Below, piece after piece: positions 1-7,984 of a stretch of DNA of 13,144 nt (the stretch's first letter is position 1; the number at the start of each line of letters is the position of its first letter). A model generated the notes under the pieces. That model was not told where the DNA came from. It ran no database searches and was given only the letters and a program-made list of their open reading frames with translations. The stretch is from Willaertia magna (Eukaryota; Heterolobosea; Eutetramitea; Acrasida; Naegleriidae), in the NCBI GenBank assembly GCA_902984215.1, contig CADWAF010002671.1:1-13144 (forward strand), given 5' to 3'. Made by a program: the position numbers and the translations under genes.

Positions 1-693
1 AGACAGTAACAATATTAAATACACAGTAATAGATTTAGGTATAGTCCCTGAAAAAATAGAGGACATGTTAAAATTTAATGGTGGTATTAACGATTTACCA
101 CAATTATTTGTAGATACTAAATTTTTAGGAGTATGTACTTTAAAATTTTAAATTCATAAAAAATTTACATTTTATTACAGACCTATGATGATATTGAAGA
201 ATGGGTTGAAGAAGAAGTATTTCTTAAAGAATTAGCAAAAGCTGGATATAAAGATGCAAATGTAAGTAATGTTTTTACTTTGAAAATCTTATTGTTGAAT
301 CTTGGATGGAATTAAATTTTATAGCCTCCACCAATAGATGAAGAAGAAGAAAAGAGAATTTTGGAAGAATTAAAGAAACAATTCCCTGAAGAAGCAATTT
401 CCGATGATGTAAAAGAACAAAAATTAAAACAAATTGAAGAAGAAAGGAAAAAGAGAATTGAAGATCGTGCAAAGGAATCTAAAAAACCAGAAAAGGTTGA
501 AGAAAAACCAATAACAAAAGAAGTTGAAGAAAAAGTTGAAGAAGAAGAAGAATCATATGACTATCAAGAAGAAGAACAACCTATTGTACAACAAAAATTA
601 ACTAAAACTCAAGAATATGATGATGATGATTACGAAGAAGAAGAATACCGCCCATACGATCCTAACAGAGATTCCGATGATGAATACTATTAA
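1..693 (+). CDS. SH3BGR/glutaredoxin-like thioredoxin-fold protein with acidic tail, 3' part, two introns
   Basis: The gene is cut off at its 5' end by the window edge. Exons are 2-130, 181-261 and 325-693, with TAA at 691-693; the reading frame joins cleanly across two GT...AG introns. The first exon and the start of the second give LPQLFVDTKFLG then TYDDIEEW. This fits the second half of the SH3BGR/glutaredoxin fold, where a cis-Pro segment (LPQ-[IL]-F) is followed by a G-x-YDD turn. The N-terminal part that would carry any CxxC or CxxS redox site lies outside the window, so redox activity cannot be judged. From about position 325 the protein becomes a charged Glu/Lys coiled-coil-like segment and ends in Asp/Glu/Tyr-rich sequence (DYEEEEYRPYD). 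SH3BGR-family proteins are small, often acidic-tailed and thought to be adaptors rather than enzymes; that role is inferred here. An AATAAA at 718-723, about 25 nt past the stop, could be a polyadenylation signal. Confidence 0.75.
131..180 (+). other. Intron 1 of the SH3BGR-like gene (50 nt)
   Basis: The intron begins GTATGT and ends TTACAG, and is phase 0. It contains in-frame stops, and removing it joins TKFLG to TYDDIEEW, which restores a continuous thioredoxin-fold motif. Confidence 0.85.
262..324 (+). other. Intron 2 of the SH3BGR-like gene (63 nt)
   Basis: The intron begins GTAAGT and ends TTATAG, and is phase 0. Splicing joins AGYKDAN to PPPIDEEEE and leads into the open acidic reading frame. 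Confidence 0.8.
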
Positions 694-857
694 TTCTGTT
701 ATTTGTAAATTTCAAACAATAAACGAAAATTGTTGCAATCCATTCTTTAAATGGACAAAAGTAAAAGATTACAGTTATAGAACACTTGTCACTAACTAGG
801 ATTCAATTACGTTCTCCTTTGTCATCTCACCAAAGGATTTATCTCCACTCAAAAAAA

Positions 858-1319
858 ATGAGTAGAACTGAAGAAATTATAGAACTTAATGAAGAAGATG
901 AGTTTAATGACGACAATAATCGGGAAGACAATGATGTTGTTGATTCGGAAAGTAGTGACGACGAGGATAGTAATGATAACACTTTGTGGAAGATAATATG
1001 GTATTTAGCCATTACCTTTTTTGGTGGATTGTTTTTATTCAACAAGCACTCCCCAATAAGGTGGATATTTTCTAAATTATTAAGGAGAAAAACATCTAGT
1101 TATCCTCATCCCTTTTTACCATCAGATAACACTTCTAATATTTCGTTTATTGATCGTTTGTTTACAAGCCCTTTTTTTGAAGATGATGAAAGGGTAAGAT
1201 TAAGACCATTATCAGTTAATTCCTATGTTAATGTTTTTCCAACACATGAGAATGAAGATGGAATATTCGTTAAAGTTTACATTGAAAACTCTTCTGAGCT
1301 CGCAACAGAGAATGTTTAA
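858..1319 (+). CDS. Small single-pass membrane protein with acidic N-terminus
   Basis: This is a 153-residue protein of unrecognised family. The start chosen is the ATG at 858 because eight A residues precede it, matching other starts in the window; the frame is open further upstream but without an ATG. Residues 1-42 are strongly acidic (NEEDEFNDDNN, ESSDDEDSNDN). A hydrophobic segment at about residues 43-61 (LWKIIWYLAITFFGGLFLF) is a good transmembrane helix, followed by a basic stretch (FSKLLRRKTS). By the positive-inside rule the C-terminal side may face the cytosol, but the acidic N-terminus makes topology uncertain. The remaining roughly 75 residues show no motif I know. The gene lies 164 bp downstream of the SH3BGR-like gene in the same orientation. 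Translation ends at TAA 1317-1319. Confidence 0.65.
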   Translation: MSRTEEIIELNEEDEFNDDNNREDNDVVDSESSDDEDSNDNTLWKIIWYLAITFFGGLFLFNKHSPIRWIFSKLLRRKTSSYPHPFLPSDNTSNISFIDRLFTSPFFEDDERVRLRPLSVNSYVNVFPTHENEDGIFVKVYIENSSELATENV

Positions 1320-1565
1320 ATCTCTTTTAAATCCCTTGCTATCTAGTAGTATTCCACACTATTATTATGGAGAAAAGTTTTCTTTGTTTTTGAAGTATTT
1401 CATTGAGTTAAATATCAAATGAGGTACCAACAATATAAGCGTTGATTCTTATGACAGTTTGGAATTTGGGTATCAAAAAACAAGATCATAAAAAACCAAT
1501 ATAACCAGTAAGGGGTAAATGGTGGGGCGGATAGTCCTTTGCAATTAAGAATATTTTATAAAAAT
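1320..1565 (+). promoter_or_regulatory. Intergenic/5' leader of the histidine kinase with a G-rich tract
   Basis: This 246-bp gap between two same-strand genes holds no supported ORF. It is less AT-rich than other gaps. A G-rich run at 1512-1530 (GGGG, GG, GGGG, GG separated by short loops) lies about 35 bp upstream of the kinase ATG. It stands out in this sequence and could form a two-layer G-quadruplex or be a protein-binding element. Function is inferred only from position. Confidence 0.35.
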
Positions 1566-3932
1566 ATGGACAACATCAATTCAAGCAACAAAATGACTAA
1601 CGACACAACGACAATTCCCACTAAACAACAACAAACTGTTCATTTTGATAAAGAAGAATGGGAATCCGAACTACTAGATGCTGTTAATACAACGTATAAA
1701 GCAATGCTAGTTACAAAACGGAATAGAAGGTTAACCCAATTTACAATAATATCACAATTATTAGAACAAGTTTGTCAAATAACAGGAGCTGCATATGCAT
1801 TAATAATGAAAGCGAAGTATGGAGCAGTTGACGAAGAACATAAATCTCAAAAGACTGTTTACCTAAATAGATCACCTGGTGAAACTCAAGCGTATTTAGA
1901 ATCAATGGCAGTTTCTGGTCTTGATTTTTATGAAAATGTAAAAAAACTAACCTCTAATGGTGCTCTGCAGTTTAAACAAACGGGACCACATGCGATTTTC
2001 GCCCAGTCATTTCTTGATAGAAAACCATTACTTAATAATAATTTTAAACCTGGAGAGTCTTTACCTGTAGGACATGTACCACTTAAAGCTATATTTTGTG
2101 TTCCATATTACTATGGTACGGAATGTGATGGCGTAATTGTATTGGCTAATAGGGCAGGTGGATTTAGTGAAGCTATGATTCATCCTATTACAATGTTTGG
2201 GAATTCTGTTGCCCAGTTGACTAGACAATATAATCGTTTATTAAATAAGGAATTAAAAGAAGAACGTAAAATTATTGAAAGTACAAACACTTTTAATATT
2301 TCACCAAATTTAAATATTGCAAATAGTACATCAGATAAATCTCCAGAGTGTTCACCTGAAAAATTACCACCAGAAAGCCCTCCATATGAACTACCAGAAG
2401 AAGATGATCTAGAAATGTTAAAATCTGCAGAATTATCTTTATCCCTTTTTCGTTCCGTTCAAGATTGTATTGTAATTATGAATAGTAAATTAATGGTAAC
2501 TACAATGAATAGAAGTGCAAGAAAGTTTTTTGGGACCGACTCCTACAAAAATTATCATATTACTGATTTTGTACCTAATAATTCATCACAAAGTTTGATG
2601 TGGGAATCACTTTGTTCTAATAATGATTTACTTTGGTATAAGGGTAAAGCTTATGCTAAATGTCTAAGGAATAATATAATAGAATCACCACTAGGAGGTA
2701 ATGGAGTGGATAGTGCTAATAGTAGTAATAGAACAAGTCAGATTATTCCAATATTCTTATCTATAAGTAGTTTTTTCTTTCAAACCGAGGTTTATTATGC
2801 AATTATAATTTCCGATGAAAGTATAAAGGAAGATAAAAAAGAAAAGATGAAATTTGTTAGTTTTTTATCACATGAAATTAGAAATAGTATACAAGTAATT
2901 GTTAGTGCTGTTCAATGTTTAGTAAATGAAAGTACAAAATTACAAACACATCCAATTACAAATACATTATATTCTTCAATCGAATTTTTAAGTTTAGTGA
3001 TAAATGATTTGATAGATGTTGGAAAGTGGGAAAGTGGAAATATGAAGATAATTGAAGGAACATTTAATTTAAGAGAGAAAGTAAATAAGGTAATGGATAT
3101 GGTTAAAGTTTATAAAACTGAAAATAAGTCAATTACATTTTCAATTGATGATAATGTTCCAACATTTGTTCATACAGATCCAACAAAATTACAACAAATT
3201 TTATTAAATTTACTTTCAAATGCATGTAAATACACTAAAGAAGGAAATATTAATTTATTTTGTCGTTTTAAAGATTCTAAATATATTCAATTTGAAATAA
3301 CAGATACTGGTGTAGGTATTGACGAACATGAATTGACATCGCTTTTTGAGTTGTATAACAGAAAACAATTTGATATAAGTGGTAGTGGAATAGGTTTAGC
3401 ATTATCTAAGATATTTTGTGACATATTAAAGTGTAAGATATCTGTAGAGTCAAAGAAAGGTGTTGGATCAAGGTTTATTGTCAGCTTGCCTTATAAAGAA
3501 TCATTATCTCCTAAAACTAATAGTTTTACTTTATCAAAAGAGAATGTTGTATTAATGGAGAATAAATTGAGAGGGAAGAAAGTGTTAATAGTAGATGATA
3601 ATGCAATGATTAGAAAATTAATTAAACAAATGTTAAAGATATGTAGTTGTGATGAAGCAGAAAATGGAAGGGATGCTATAGCTAAATGTGAAAAGTTTAA
3701 TTATGATATAATTTTAATGGATGGTTTAATGCCTGTGTTAAATGGTTATGATGCTGTACATATTTTGAGGACTGAATTAAAGATTAATACTCCTATTATT
3801 GTTATAACTGGAAATAGTTTACAAGATGAAATTGATTCCATGTTAAATGTTGGTGCTAGTAAAGTATTATTGAAGCCTGTTAAAAGGTTAGAATTGTTAA
3901 ATGTTATGCAAGATTTAATTGATAGCATTTGA
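1566..3932 (+). CDS. Hybrid histidine kinase (GAF-PAS-HisKA-HATPase-REC)
   Basis: This is a 788-residue intronless gene. I start it at the ATG at 1566 (MDNINSSNKM); the upstream open frame has no ATG. A GAF-type domain spans about residues 48-225, with a typical ending (GVIVLANRAGGFSE). A Pro/Glu-rich linker at 226-285 (CSPEKLPPESPPYELPEE) leads to a PAS domain at about 290-410. The HisKA H-box FLSHEIRNS places the phospho-acceptor at His436. In the ATPase domain the N-box is LLNLLSNACKYT (Asn552), G1 is DTGVGID (580-586) and G2 is GSGIGLALS (606-614). The C-terminal receiver has the acidic pair Asp677-Asp678, phospho-acceptor Asp719 in ILMDGLMP and Lys770 in LLKP, so every catalytic position looks intact. 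No transmembrane segment is apparent, so it is probably a soluble cytosolic sensor. In this family phosphate moves from His to the attached receiver Asp, then to a histidine phosphotransfer protein. The ligand of the GAF and PAS domains cannot be read from sequence. Confidence 0.93.
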   Translation: MDNINSSNKMTNDTTTIPTKQQQTVHFDKEEWESELLDAVNTTYKAMLVTKRNRRLTQFTIISQLLEQVCQITGAAYALIMKAKYGAVDEEHKSQKTVYLNRSPGETQAYLESMAVSGLDFYENVKKLTSNGALQFKQTGPHAIFAQSFLDRKPLLNNNFKPGESLPVGHVPLKAIFCVPYYYGTECDGVIVLANRAGGFSEAMIHPITMFGNSVAQLTRQYNRLLNKELKEERKIIESTNTFNISPNLNIANSTSDKSPECSPEKLPPESPPYELPEEDDLEMLKSAELSLSLFRSVQDCIVIMNSKLMVTTMNRSARKFFGTDSYKNYHITDFVPNNSSQSLMWESLCSNNDLLWYKGKAYAKCLRNNIIESPLGGNGVDSANSSNRTSQIIPIFLSISSFFFQTEVYYAIIISDESIKEDKKEKMKFVSFLSHEIRNSIQVIVSAVQCLVNESTKLQTHPITNTLYSSIEFLSLVINDLIDVGKWESGNMKIIEGTFNLREKVNKVMDMVKVYKTENKSITFSIDDNVPTFVHTDPTKLQQILLNLLSNACKYTKEGNINLFCRFKDSKYIQFEITDTGVGIDEHELTSLFELYNRKQFDISGSGIGLALSKIFCDILKCKISVESKKGVGSRFIVSLPYKESLSPKTNSFTLSKENVVLMENKLRGKKVLIVDDNAMIRKLIKQMLKICSCDEAENGRDAIAKCEKFNYDIILMDGLMPVLNGYDAVHILRTELKINTPIIVITGNSLQDEIDSMLNVGASKVLLKPVKRLELLNVMQDLIDSI

Positions 3933-4025
3933 TTTTATCCTTAAGGTAGTGTGATTTATAATTGATTTTAGAAAGACAGAACATTTAAAATAAGTTTTTA
4001 AAATACAGTTATTTATTGTATAAAG
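3933..4025. other. Convergent 3' gap between the kinase and EF-hand genes
   Basis: Ninety-three AT-rich bases separate two converging stop codons (TGA on plus, TAA on minus). They must hold both 3' UTR ends or parts of them. No hairpin or other element stands out. Confidence 0.5.
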
Positions 4026-4790
4026 TTATTCTTCATCAAATAAAGATAAAAATTGTTCTAAACTAATCTTTCCAGTTTTTGCAAAGTCAACCTCCTCAAA
4101 CATTTCATTAAAAATCTTTTCAGGTAAATATTCACCAACATTATCCATTGCAAGTTGTAAACTTTGTTTTGTAATAAATCCCATACAATTTTTATCTTCA
4201 AAAATCTCAAATAATTTATATAAATTTTTAAATAATACTTCTCTCTTATTATCACCATTATCTTGTTCATTATAATCATTTCCTTCCAAAGCCCTTTCTA
4301 ATTCCTCCCTCTCATGTGTAATCATTTCTTCATCCATATCTTCCTTTCCAATTCCTTCTCCTAAAATTGTTGTTGATGGTTTAGTATAGTTTGTTATTGT
4401 CTCTGTATTTGTTTCTATTTTAGAAATAGCATAAGCAATAAAAGTAATAAATTCTGGTAAATCGAAACCATATCTATATTCAATGTGTTTTTGAGCTTTC
4501 ATTAATTTTCTTTTATCTAAAAAACCAAGTGTATTTAAGTTTTTATCTAATGCAGTTATTCCATTAATATCATCATTTTCTTTTTGAATTTCATCAATTG
4601 TGTTGGCATCAATTGATTTAATTTCATTTAAAACGATATGTGATAGATCATCTTTATCAACGTAGATACGAAGTGAACGTAAAACAATTGATAAATCATC
4701 TATTGAAATATATCCTTTATTTTCACAATCAATTAGTTTAAATGCTTGTGTAAATTCTTCAACTTGTCTGTCGGAAAGAACAAACGACAT
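4026..4790 (-). CDS. EF-hand protein, calmodulin/centrin-like with degenerate loops
   Basis: This is a 254-residue protein encoded in one exon; the ATG at 4790 is preceded by five A residues. The N-terminal hand is clearest: residues 13-32 read FTQAFKLIDCENKGYISIDD, with loop 21-32 carrying D, N, the central G-x-I and a terminal Asp rather than the usual Glu. A second calmodulin-like half-site is LPEFITFIAYAI, separated from the first hand by a long insertion. After an acidic linker, a second lobe has a hand-like segment around FEIFEDKNCMGFITK and a final loop (DFAKTGKISLEQ, 235-246) with Ala at position 3 and Gln at position 12. The architecture resembles two EF-hand pairs, as in calmodulin and centrin, but lengthened from about 150 to 254 residues. 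Several ligand positions are non-canonical, so Ca binding may be weak or confined to hand 1. It diverges from TAF11 across a 114-bp gap. Confidence 0.8.
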   Translation of the reverse strand: MSFVLSDRQVEEFTQAFKLIDCENKGYISIDDLSIVLRSLRIYVDKDDLSHIVLNEIKSIDANTIDEIQKENDDINGITALDKNLNTLGFLDKRKLMKAQKHIEYRYGFDLPEFITFIAYAISKIETNTETITNYTKPSTTILGEGIGKEDMDEEMITHEREELERALEGNDYNEQDNGDNKREVLFKNLYKLFEIFEDKNCMGFITKQSLQLAMDNVGEYLPEKIFNEMFEEVDFAKTGKISLEQFLSLFDEE

Positions 4791-4904
4791 TTTTTGTTGT
4801 AATAAGTAATTACATAGAGTATTTACAATTGATTTAATTACAAGCTCAATTACGAGCTAATAATTATCAAAAATAAATTGACGCAAGTAAAATCAAATAA
4901 AAAA
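4791..4904. promoter_or_regulatory. Divergent promoter region between the EF-hand and TAF11 genes
   Basis: These 114 bp separate two outward-facing ATGs, so both promoters and 5' UTRs must be here. It holds a small inverted repeat (AGCTC at 4843-4847, GAGCT at 4854-4858), also readable as a near direct repeat of AATTACAAGCT/AATTACGAGCT. A shared binding site is possible but unproven. Confidence 0.45.
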
Positions 4905-5546
4905 ATGAGTTTTTCTTTGCCATCAACCTTTTCCTCTCAACAATTAGGAACGCTAGATGAGGAAGACAATAATCAAAGAAATAATAATGAAGGATCATCT
5001 AATACTTATGGTGTGGTACCTGGTGGTGAAGAAGATGAAGAAGAAATGGAATCAAATAGTGAAAGTGGAAGTGAAAGTGAAGAATATTATGAAAATGATA
5101 ATTCCGAAAATATTCAAAACGATAATGATAATTCAATACATCCACCACATCAAAATTCTACATCATTAAGTGGAATTCAAAAAAAGAAATTAAGAAAAAA
5201 ACGTAGATTAATAGAAAAGAAAGAAAATTTAATAAGAAATCAAATAATTGCACATTTAACTCCAGAACAATATGATAGATTTGAAAATTATAAAAGATCT
5301 TCTTTTAAAACTGTTATAAAAAGAATAATTTCAAATACTACAAATGCTCCTGTAAATAAAACTGTAGAAATAGCAGTTGCTGGTATTGCTAAACTATATG
5401 TTGGTGAATTAGTTGAATTATCAAAAACTATTCAAAGAGAATGGGGAGAAGATGTTAGACAAGCCTTAGAACCTAGACATATTAGAGAAGCCTATAGAAG
5501 ATTAAGAGAAAAGGATAATAGAAAGAAAAAGTATGCATTTCGATAA
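4905..5546 (+). CDS. TAF11: Transcription initiation factor TFIID subunit 11 (TAF11)
   Basis: This is a 213-residue protein with start at ATG 4905, preceded by seven A residues. Residues 1 to about 95 are low-complexity and acidic (Ser/Glu/Asn/Asp), followed by a basic stretch (KKKLRKKRRLIEKK). Residues 114-203 form the TAFII28 histone-fold domain and match the family closely: LTPEQYDRFENYKRSSF, IAVAGIAKLYVGELVE, and the end signature LEPRHIREAYRRLRE. TAF11 pairs with TAF13 by histone-fold contacts inside TFIID and contacts TBP/TFIIA during RNA polymerase II preinitiation; this is established for the family. An acidic N-terminus before the fold is also typical. The protein ends 10 residues past the domain at TAA 5544-5546. 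Only 3 nt separate this stop from the stop of the convergent uridine phosphorylase gene, so the 3' UTR must lie inside that gene's antisense strand. Confidence 0.92.
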   Translation: MSFSLPSTFSSQQLGTLDEEDNNQRNNNEGSSNTYGVVPGGEEDEEEMESNSESGSESEEYYENDNSENIQNDNDNSIHPPHQNSTSLSGIQKKKLRKKRRLIEKKENLIRNQIIAHLTPEQYDRFENYKRSSFKTVIKRIISNTTNAPVNKTVEIAVAGIAKLYVGELVELSKTIQREWGEDVRQALEPRHIREAYRRLREKDNRKKKYAFR

Positions 5547-5549
5547 TAA

Positions 5550-6469
5550 TTAATTATTTAAAGGACATTTAATAATTGCTTCTAAACCAATCTTACCCAT
5601 AAGAATTTCTCTTTCATGTTTTAAATTAACATCAATAAAAACATTTTCAACTCTTTGAGCTAAAACTAAAGTTGCAGCACAAGCCTTAACTTTTATATTA
5701 GTTTTAACACATCTAGCTAAATCTAATAATTGAAAAGATTCCATTTCTAAAGATTTAACATGTAATAATTGTAATTCCTTTTCAACTTCATCATTTTCAT
5801 CATCAAATCTAGGATCATTACGTCCTTGACTTGAATAGAAAGAATCAGCTGTAGCATTAGTACCTACATGATAAGGTAAATTATTAGATTTAAAAGTTTC
5901 ACTTAAACAATCTTTTAAATCATTATTTGATTTAACTTTTAAACTAAATTTATAAGGTTTATCTTCAGGTGTTAATTGATTTTCATATTTCTTTGTGAAA
6001 TAATCTGGATTACGAGTAACAAAAATAGAATCTTCACAAACACAAAAATCACCAGCTTTTACTTCTTTATCTGGAGTACCACATGTACCTAATCTAATAA
6101 TTGCTACTTCTTGTCCTTCTTCAAAACAATATAAACATTCACGAACCATAAAATCCATCATTGAAAATCCCATACCTATCCCAATAATTGAAACTGGTAC
6201 TCCTTTAAATGTTCCTGTAATTGTGAAGAATCCTCTATCACTTAAATGTCTAACACTAACACTTCCACTATCAAAATTTTCAGCATATCTTTCTGCTCTT
6301 TTTAAATCTCCAACTGTAATAATTCTATTAGCTAATTGTCCTTTTTTTAAATCTACATGATATGTTCTTCCATCTATTAATTGTTATTTAAATTTGTTAT
6401 TTTAAAATGCATGAAACTGATCTACTTACCTTCGGTAACAGGAAAATTTGCAGTAAAAAGTTGTGGCAT
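5550..6469 (-). CDS. Uridine phosphorylase (NP-I family), one intron
   Basis: Exon 1 is 6469-6430 and exon 2 is 6373-5550, giving 287 residues. The spliced N-terminus is MPQLFTANFPVTEDGRTYHV, and His19 falls where the family has its dimer-interface substrate-binding His. The phosphate-site signatures are VGDLKRAER (Arg39) and IRLGTCG (Arg107, Thr110). FYSSQGR supplies the Gln196/Arg198 pair that binds the uracil ring and distinguishes uridine phosphorylases from purine phosphorylases. LEMES (Glu223-Ser226) is the ribose-binding motif. The enzyme reversibly splits uridine with phosphate into uracil and ribose-1-phosphate in cytosolic pyrimidine salvage. QGR followed by a long acidic segment before EMES resembles the animal UPP type more than the bacterial one. 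Length is normal for the family. Without the intron the ORF would begin at internal Met81 and lose the His and first Arg sites. It diverges from the secreted coiled-coil gene. Confidence 0.9.
6374..6429 (-). other. Intron of the uridine phosphorylase gene (56 nt)
   Basis: On the minus strand it begins GTAAGT and ends TTAATAG, and is phase 1. Splicing turns VTE plus a split Asp codon into VTEDGRTYHV and restores the family N-terminus. Confidence 0.88.
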
Positions 6470-6704
6470 TTTTTAAATGTTTTTTTCATATTTATCGCTG
6501 CGATAGTAAGTAATATTGTCTTCTCCGTTATCTACTAGGAGTATAGCGATTGTGTAAAATTGTTGCTACGGCTTTTTCAATTTTTTTAATATTAATTTAA
6601 ATTTTAATTATTTTGTAGTGCATTGTAGCTCAAAATAAACTGTAGTTGATTGAGTCAATCATTCATCACTTATCATTAGTAATTAAAAATTCATCTAATA
6701 AAAA
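6470..6704. promoter_or_regulatory. Divergent promoter region with two 13-bp palindromes
   Basis: These 235 bp lie between the uridine phosphorylase and coiled-coil ATGs. TATCGC-T-GCGATA at 6493-6505 is a perfect inverted repeat with a 1-nt centre, 23 bp from the phosphorylase ATG. A related half-site AGCGAT recurs near 6544. A second perfect inverted repeat, GATTGA-G-TCAATC at 6648-6660, contains TGAGTCA, the AP-1/Gcn4-type bZIP consensus, about 45 bp before the ATG at 6705. These are good transcription factor site candidates by sequence form; no binding is shown. Confidence 0.5.
6651..6657 (+). promoter_or_regulatory. TGAGTCA bZIP-type (AP-1/Gcn4-like) site
   Basis: TGAGTCA sits at the centre of a 13-bp perfect inverted repeat (6648-6660), 47 bp upstream of the coiled-coil gene ATG. 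The motif is the consensus for Gcn4/AP-1 bZIP dimers in other eukaryotes. Whether this organism has such a regulator is unknown. Confidence 0.4.
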
Positions 6705-7502
6705 ATGAAATGTATTGTTAACAAGAGTGTTTTATTGATCCTCCTTGTTGTTGTTATTTGCTGTTTGCTTCAATGCCATTCCGTTTCAGCAACAACAGAT
6801 AAAAAAGAAGGTCAATATAAAAAGAAATTTACTCATACACATACCGTTATTAGAACACAAAAAGAATTGACAACTGTTGAAAAACAATTAGAACAAACCT
6901 TTTTTAAATTATTAAAAAAAATTGGCGGTAATAACGCTTTAACAGGTCAAAACACAATACGTGTTCGTAAACATTTAGTCAATGTAGAAAAGAAATTAAA
7001 TAAAACATTAAAATCCCTACGTAAGAAATATAAAACAGTTAAAATTGAATTTAATAGAGCCTATGATACAGCAATCTCTAAAAAGAAGAAATATGAAAAG
7101 GCTAAACAATTATTTGAAAGATTTGAAAGAAAATTTAAAAAAGCAAAACATTCATCTGATAAACAATTTCAATTATTAGAAGAAGCAAAATATAGAATTA
7201 AAGAACAAGAAGATCGTGTTAATCACCATTCTGCATTACTTGAAGTTATTAAAGGTAAATATATTGCTTCAAAGAAATTAAAGAAACAACATAGTGGATT
7301 AATTAGAAGAGAATTACAATTAATTAAAATGTTAAAGAAAATGTTAGGAGATGTTAATTCTAAATATAGAAAAGAATCTGCTACTGTTAAAGTTACAGAT
7401 AAAACTACTACTACAGTTGTCACTGGTAAGAAAGTTGAAGAAAGTAAAGAAAGTGGTTCAAGTCAAACAACTACTATTGAAAAGACATCTGAAAAGAAAT
7501 AA
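6705..7502 (+). CDS. Secreted Lys/Glu-rich coiled-coil protein
   Basis: This is a 265-residue protein; the ATG at 6705 follows AAAAA. Residues 1-29 form a textbook signal peptide: a basic start (MKCIVNK), a hydrophobic core (LLILLVVVICCLL) and a likely cleavage site after VSA. After cleavage there is no further membrane segment, so entry to the secretory pathway and release or luminal residence is expected. From about residue 50 to 230 the sequence is helical and very rich in Lys, Glu and Gln with heptad-like spacing of Leu/Ile/Val/Phe, suggesting an extended coiled coil. The last 40 or so residues are Thr/Ser/Lys/Glu-rich and probably disordered. There is no KDEL-type retrieval signal; the protein ends EKTSEKK. 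I recognise no family. It converges with the next minus-strand gene, with 34 bp between stops. Confidence 0.75.
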   Translation: MKCIVNKSVLLILLVVVICCLLQCHSVSATTDKKEGQYKKKFTHTHTVIRTQKELTTVEKQLEQTFFKLLKKIGGNNALTGQNTIRVRKHLVNVEKKLNKTLKSLRKKYKTVKIEFNRAYDTAISKKKKYEKAKQLFERFERKFKKAKHSSDKQFQLLEEAKYRIKEQEDRVNHHSALLEVIKGKYIASKKLKKQHSGLIRRELQLIKMLKKMLGDVNSKYRKESATVKVTDKTTTTVVTGKKVEESKESGSSQTTTIEKTSEKK

Positions 7503-7536
7503 ATTTACTAACTACTATTTGTACTAATCAAATTGA

Positions 7537-7932
7537 TTATTCTTTAATTCCTTGTTGTTGTTTATATCTTTCCATTAATTCTGGAAAAGTATTTTCTAAA
7601 AATTTTAATTGATCTTCCGTACTCATTGTTATATTTATTGCTCTAGATGGAGTAAATGGATTAATAGAAACAACTTCATTTCTTAATTTTTGATTTTTTT
7701 CTAGTTCGGTATCTAAATCAATATTTAATTCTTCTATATTCTTTCCACCATATTTTTCTGCTTGTGATTTCCATGTGGAAATATTTATTTGTTCAATTTC
7801 TGGCATATCAGTTTTTTGATAGAATCCTCTTAGGAAATAATTAGATCCTAACCAAACAACTATTGGTGCTCCTATTGCATAAAAGATTGTGTATTGTGTA
7901 ATGTGAAAAGATATCTTTTTCTTCCAATTCAT
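7537..7932 (-). CDS. Small single-pass membrane protein, unknown function
   Basis: This is a 131-residue protein whose ATG at 7932 is preceded by nine A residues. A basic N-terminus (MNWKKKISFH) leads into a hydrophobic helix at about residues 13-33 (YTIFYAIGAPIVVWLGSNYF), then a soluble region of about 95 residues rich in Glu, Asn and Gln, ending QQQGIKE. A short basic lead before one membrane helix is common in small mitochondrial inner-membrane or ER proteins, but neither location is shown by the sequence. The family is not recognised. It starts only 52 bp after the ERGIC3 stop on the same strand, so its promoter must overlap the ERGIC3 3' UTR or transcription of the two may be linked. Confidence 0.65.
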   Translation of the reverse strand: MNWKKKISFHITQYTIFYAIGAPIVVWLGSNYFLRGFYQKTDMPEIEQINISTWKSQAEKYGGKNIEELNIDLDTELEKNQKLRNEVVSINPFTPSRAINITMSTEDQLKFLENTFPELMERYKQQQGIKE

Positions 7933-7984
7933 TTTTTTTTATGATTGTAATTTTATGTTTATTTATTGTTTTGTAATAAATAAT

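Noticed and set aside
786..857. Longer upstream start for the small membrane protein
   Set aside because: There is no ATG upstream in that frame; the open stretch begins at TTG, and the ATG at 858 has the local start context.
1225..1422. Plus-strand 65-residue ORF overlapping the end of the small membrane protein
   Set aside because: It lies in another frame over an existing gene and its flank, with no start context or recognisable features.
1539..1565. Nine extra N-terminal residues on the histidine kinase
   Set aside because: They would need a TTG start; the ATG at 1566 is the first Met in frame.
4957..5169. Alternative-frame 70-residue ORF inside TAF11
   Set aside because: It is a Met/Lys/Ile-rich shadow of the acidic repeat-like region of TAF11.
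5550..6173. Uridine phosphorylase as a single-exon 207-residue protein
   Set aside because: It would lack the N-terminal His and phosphate-binding Arg. The upstream frame, joined over a clean 56-nt intron, supplies both.
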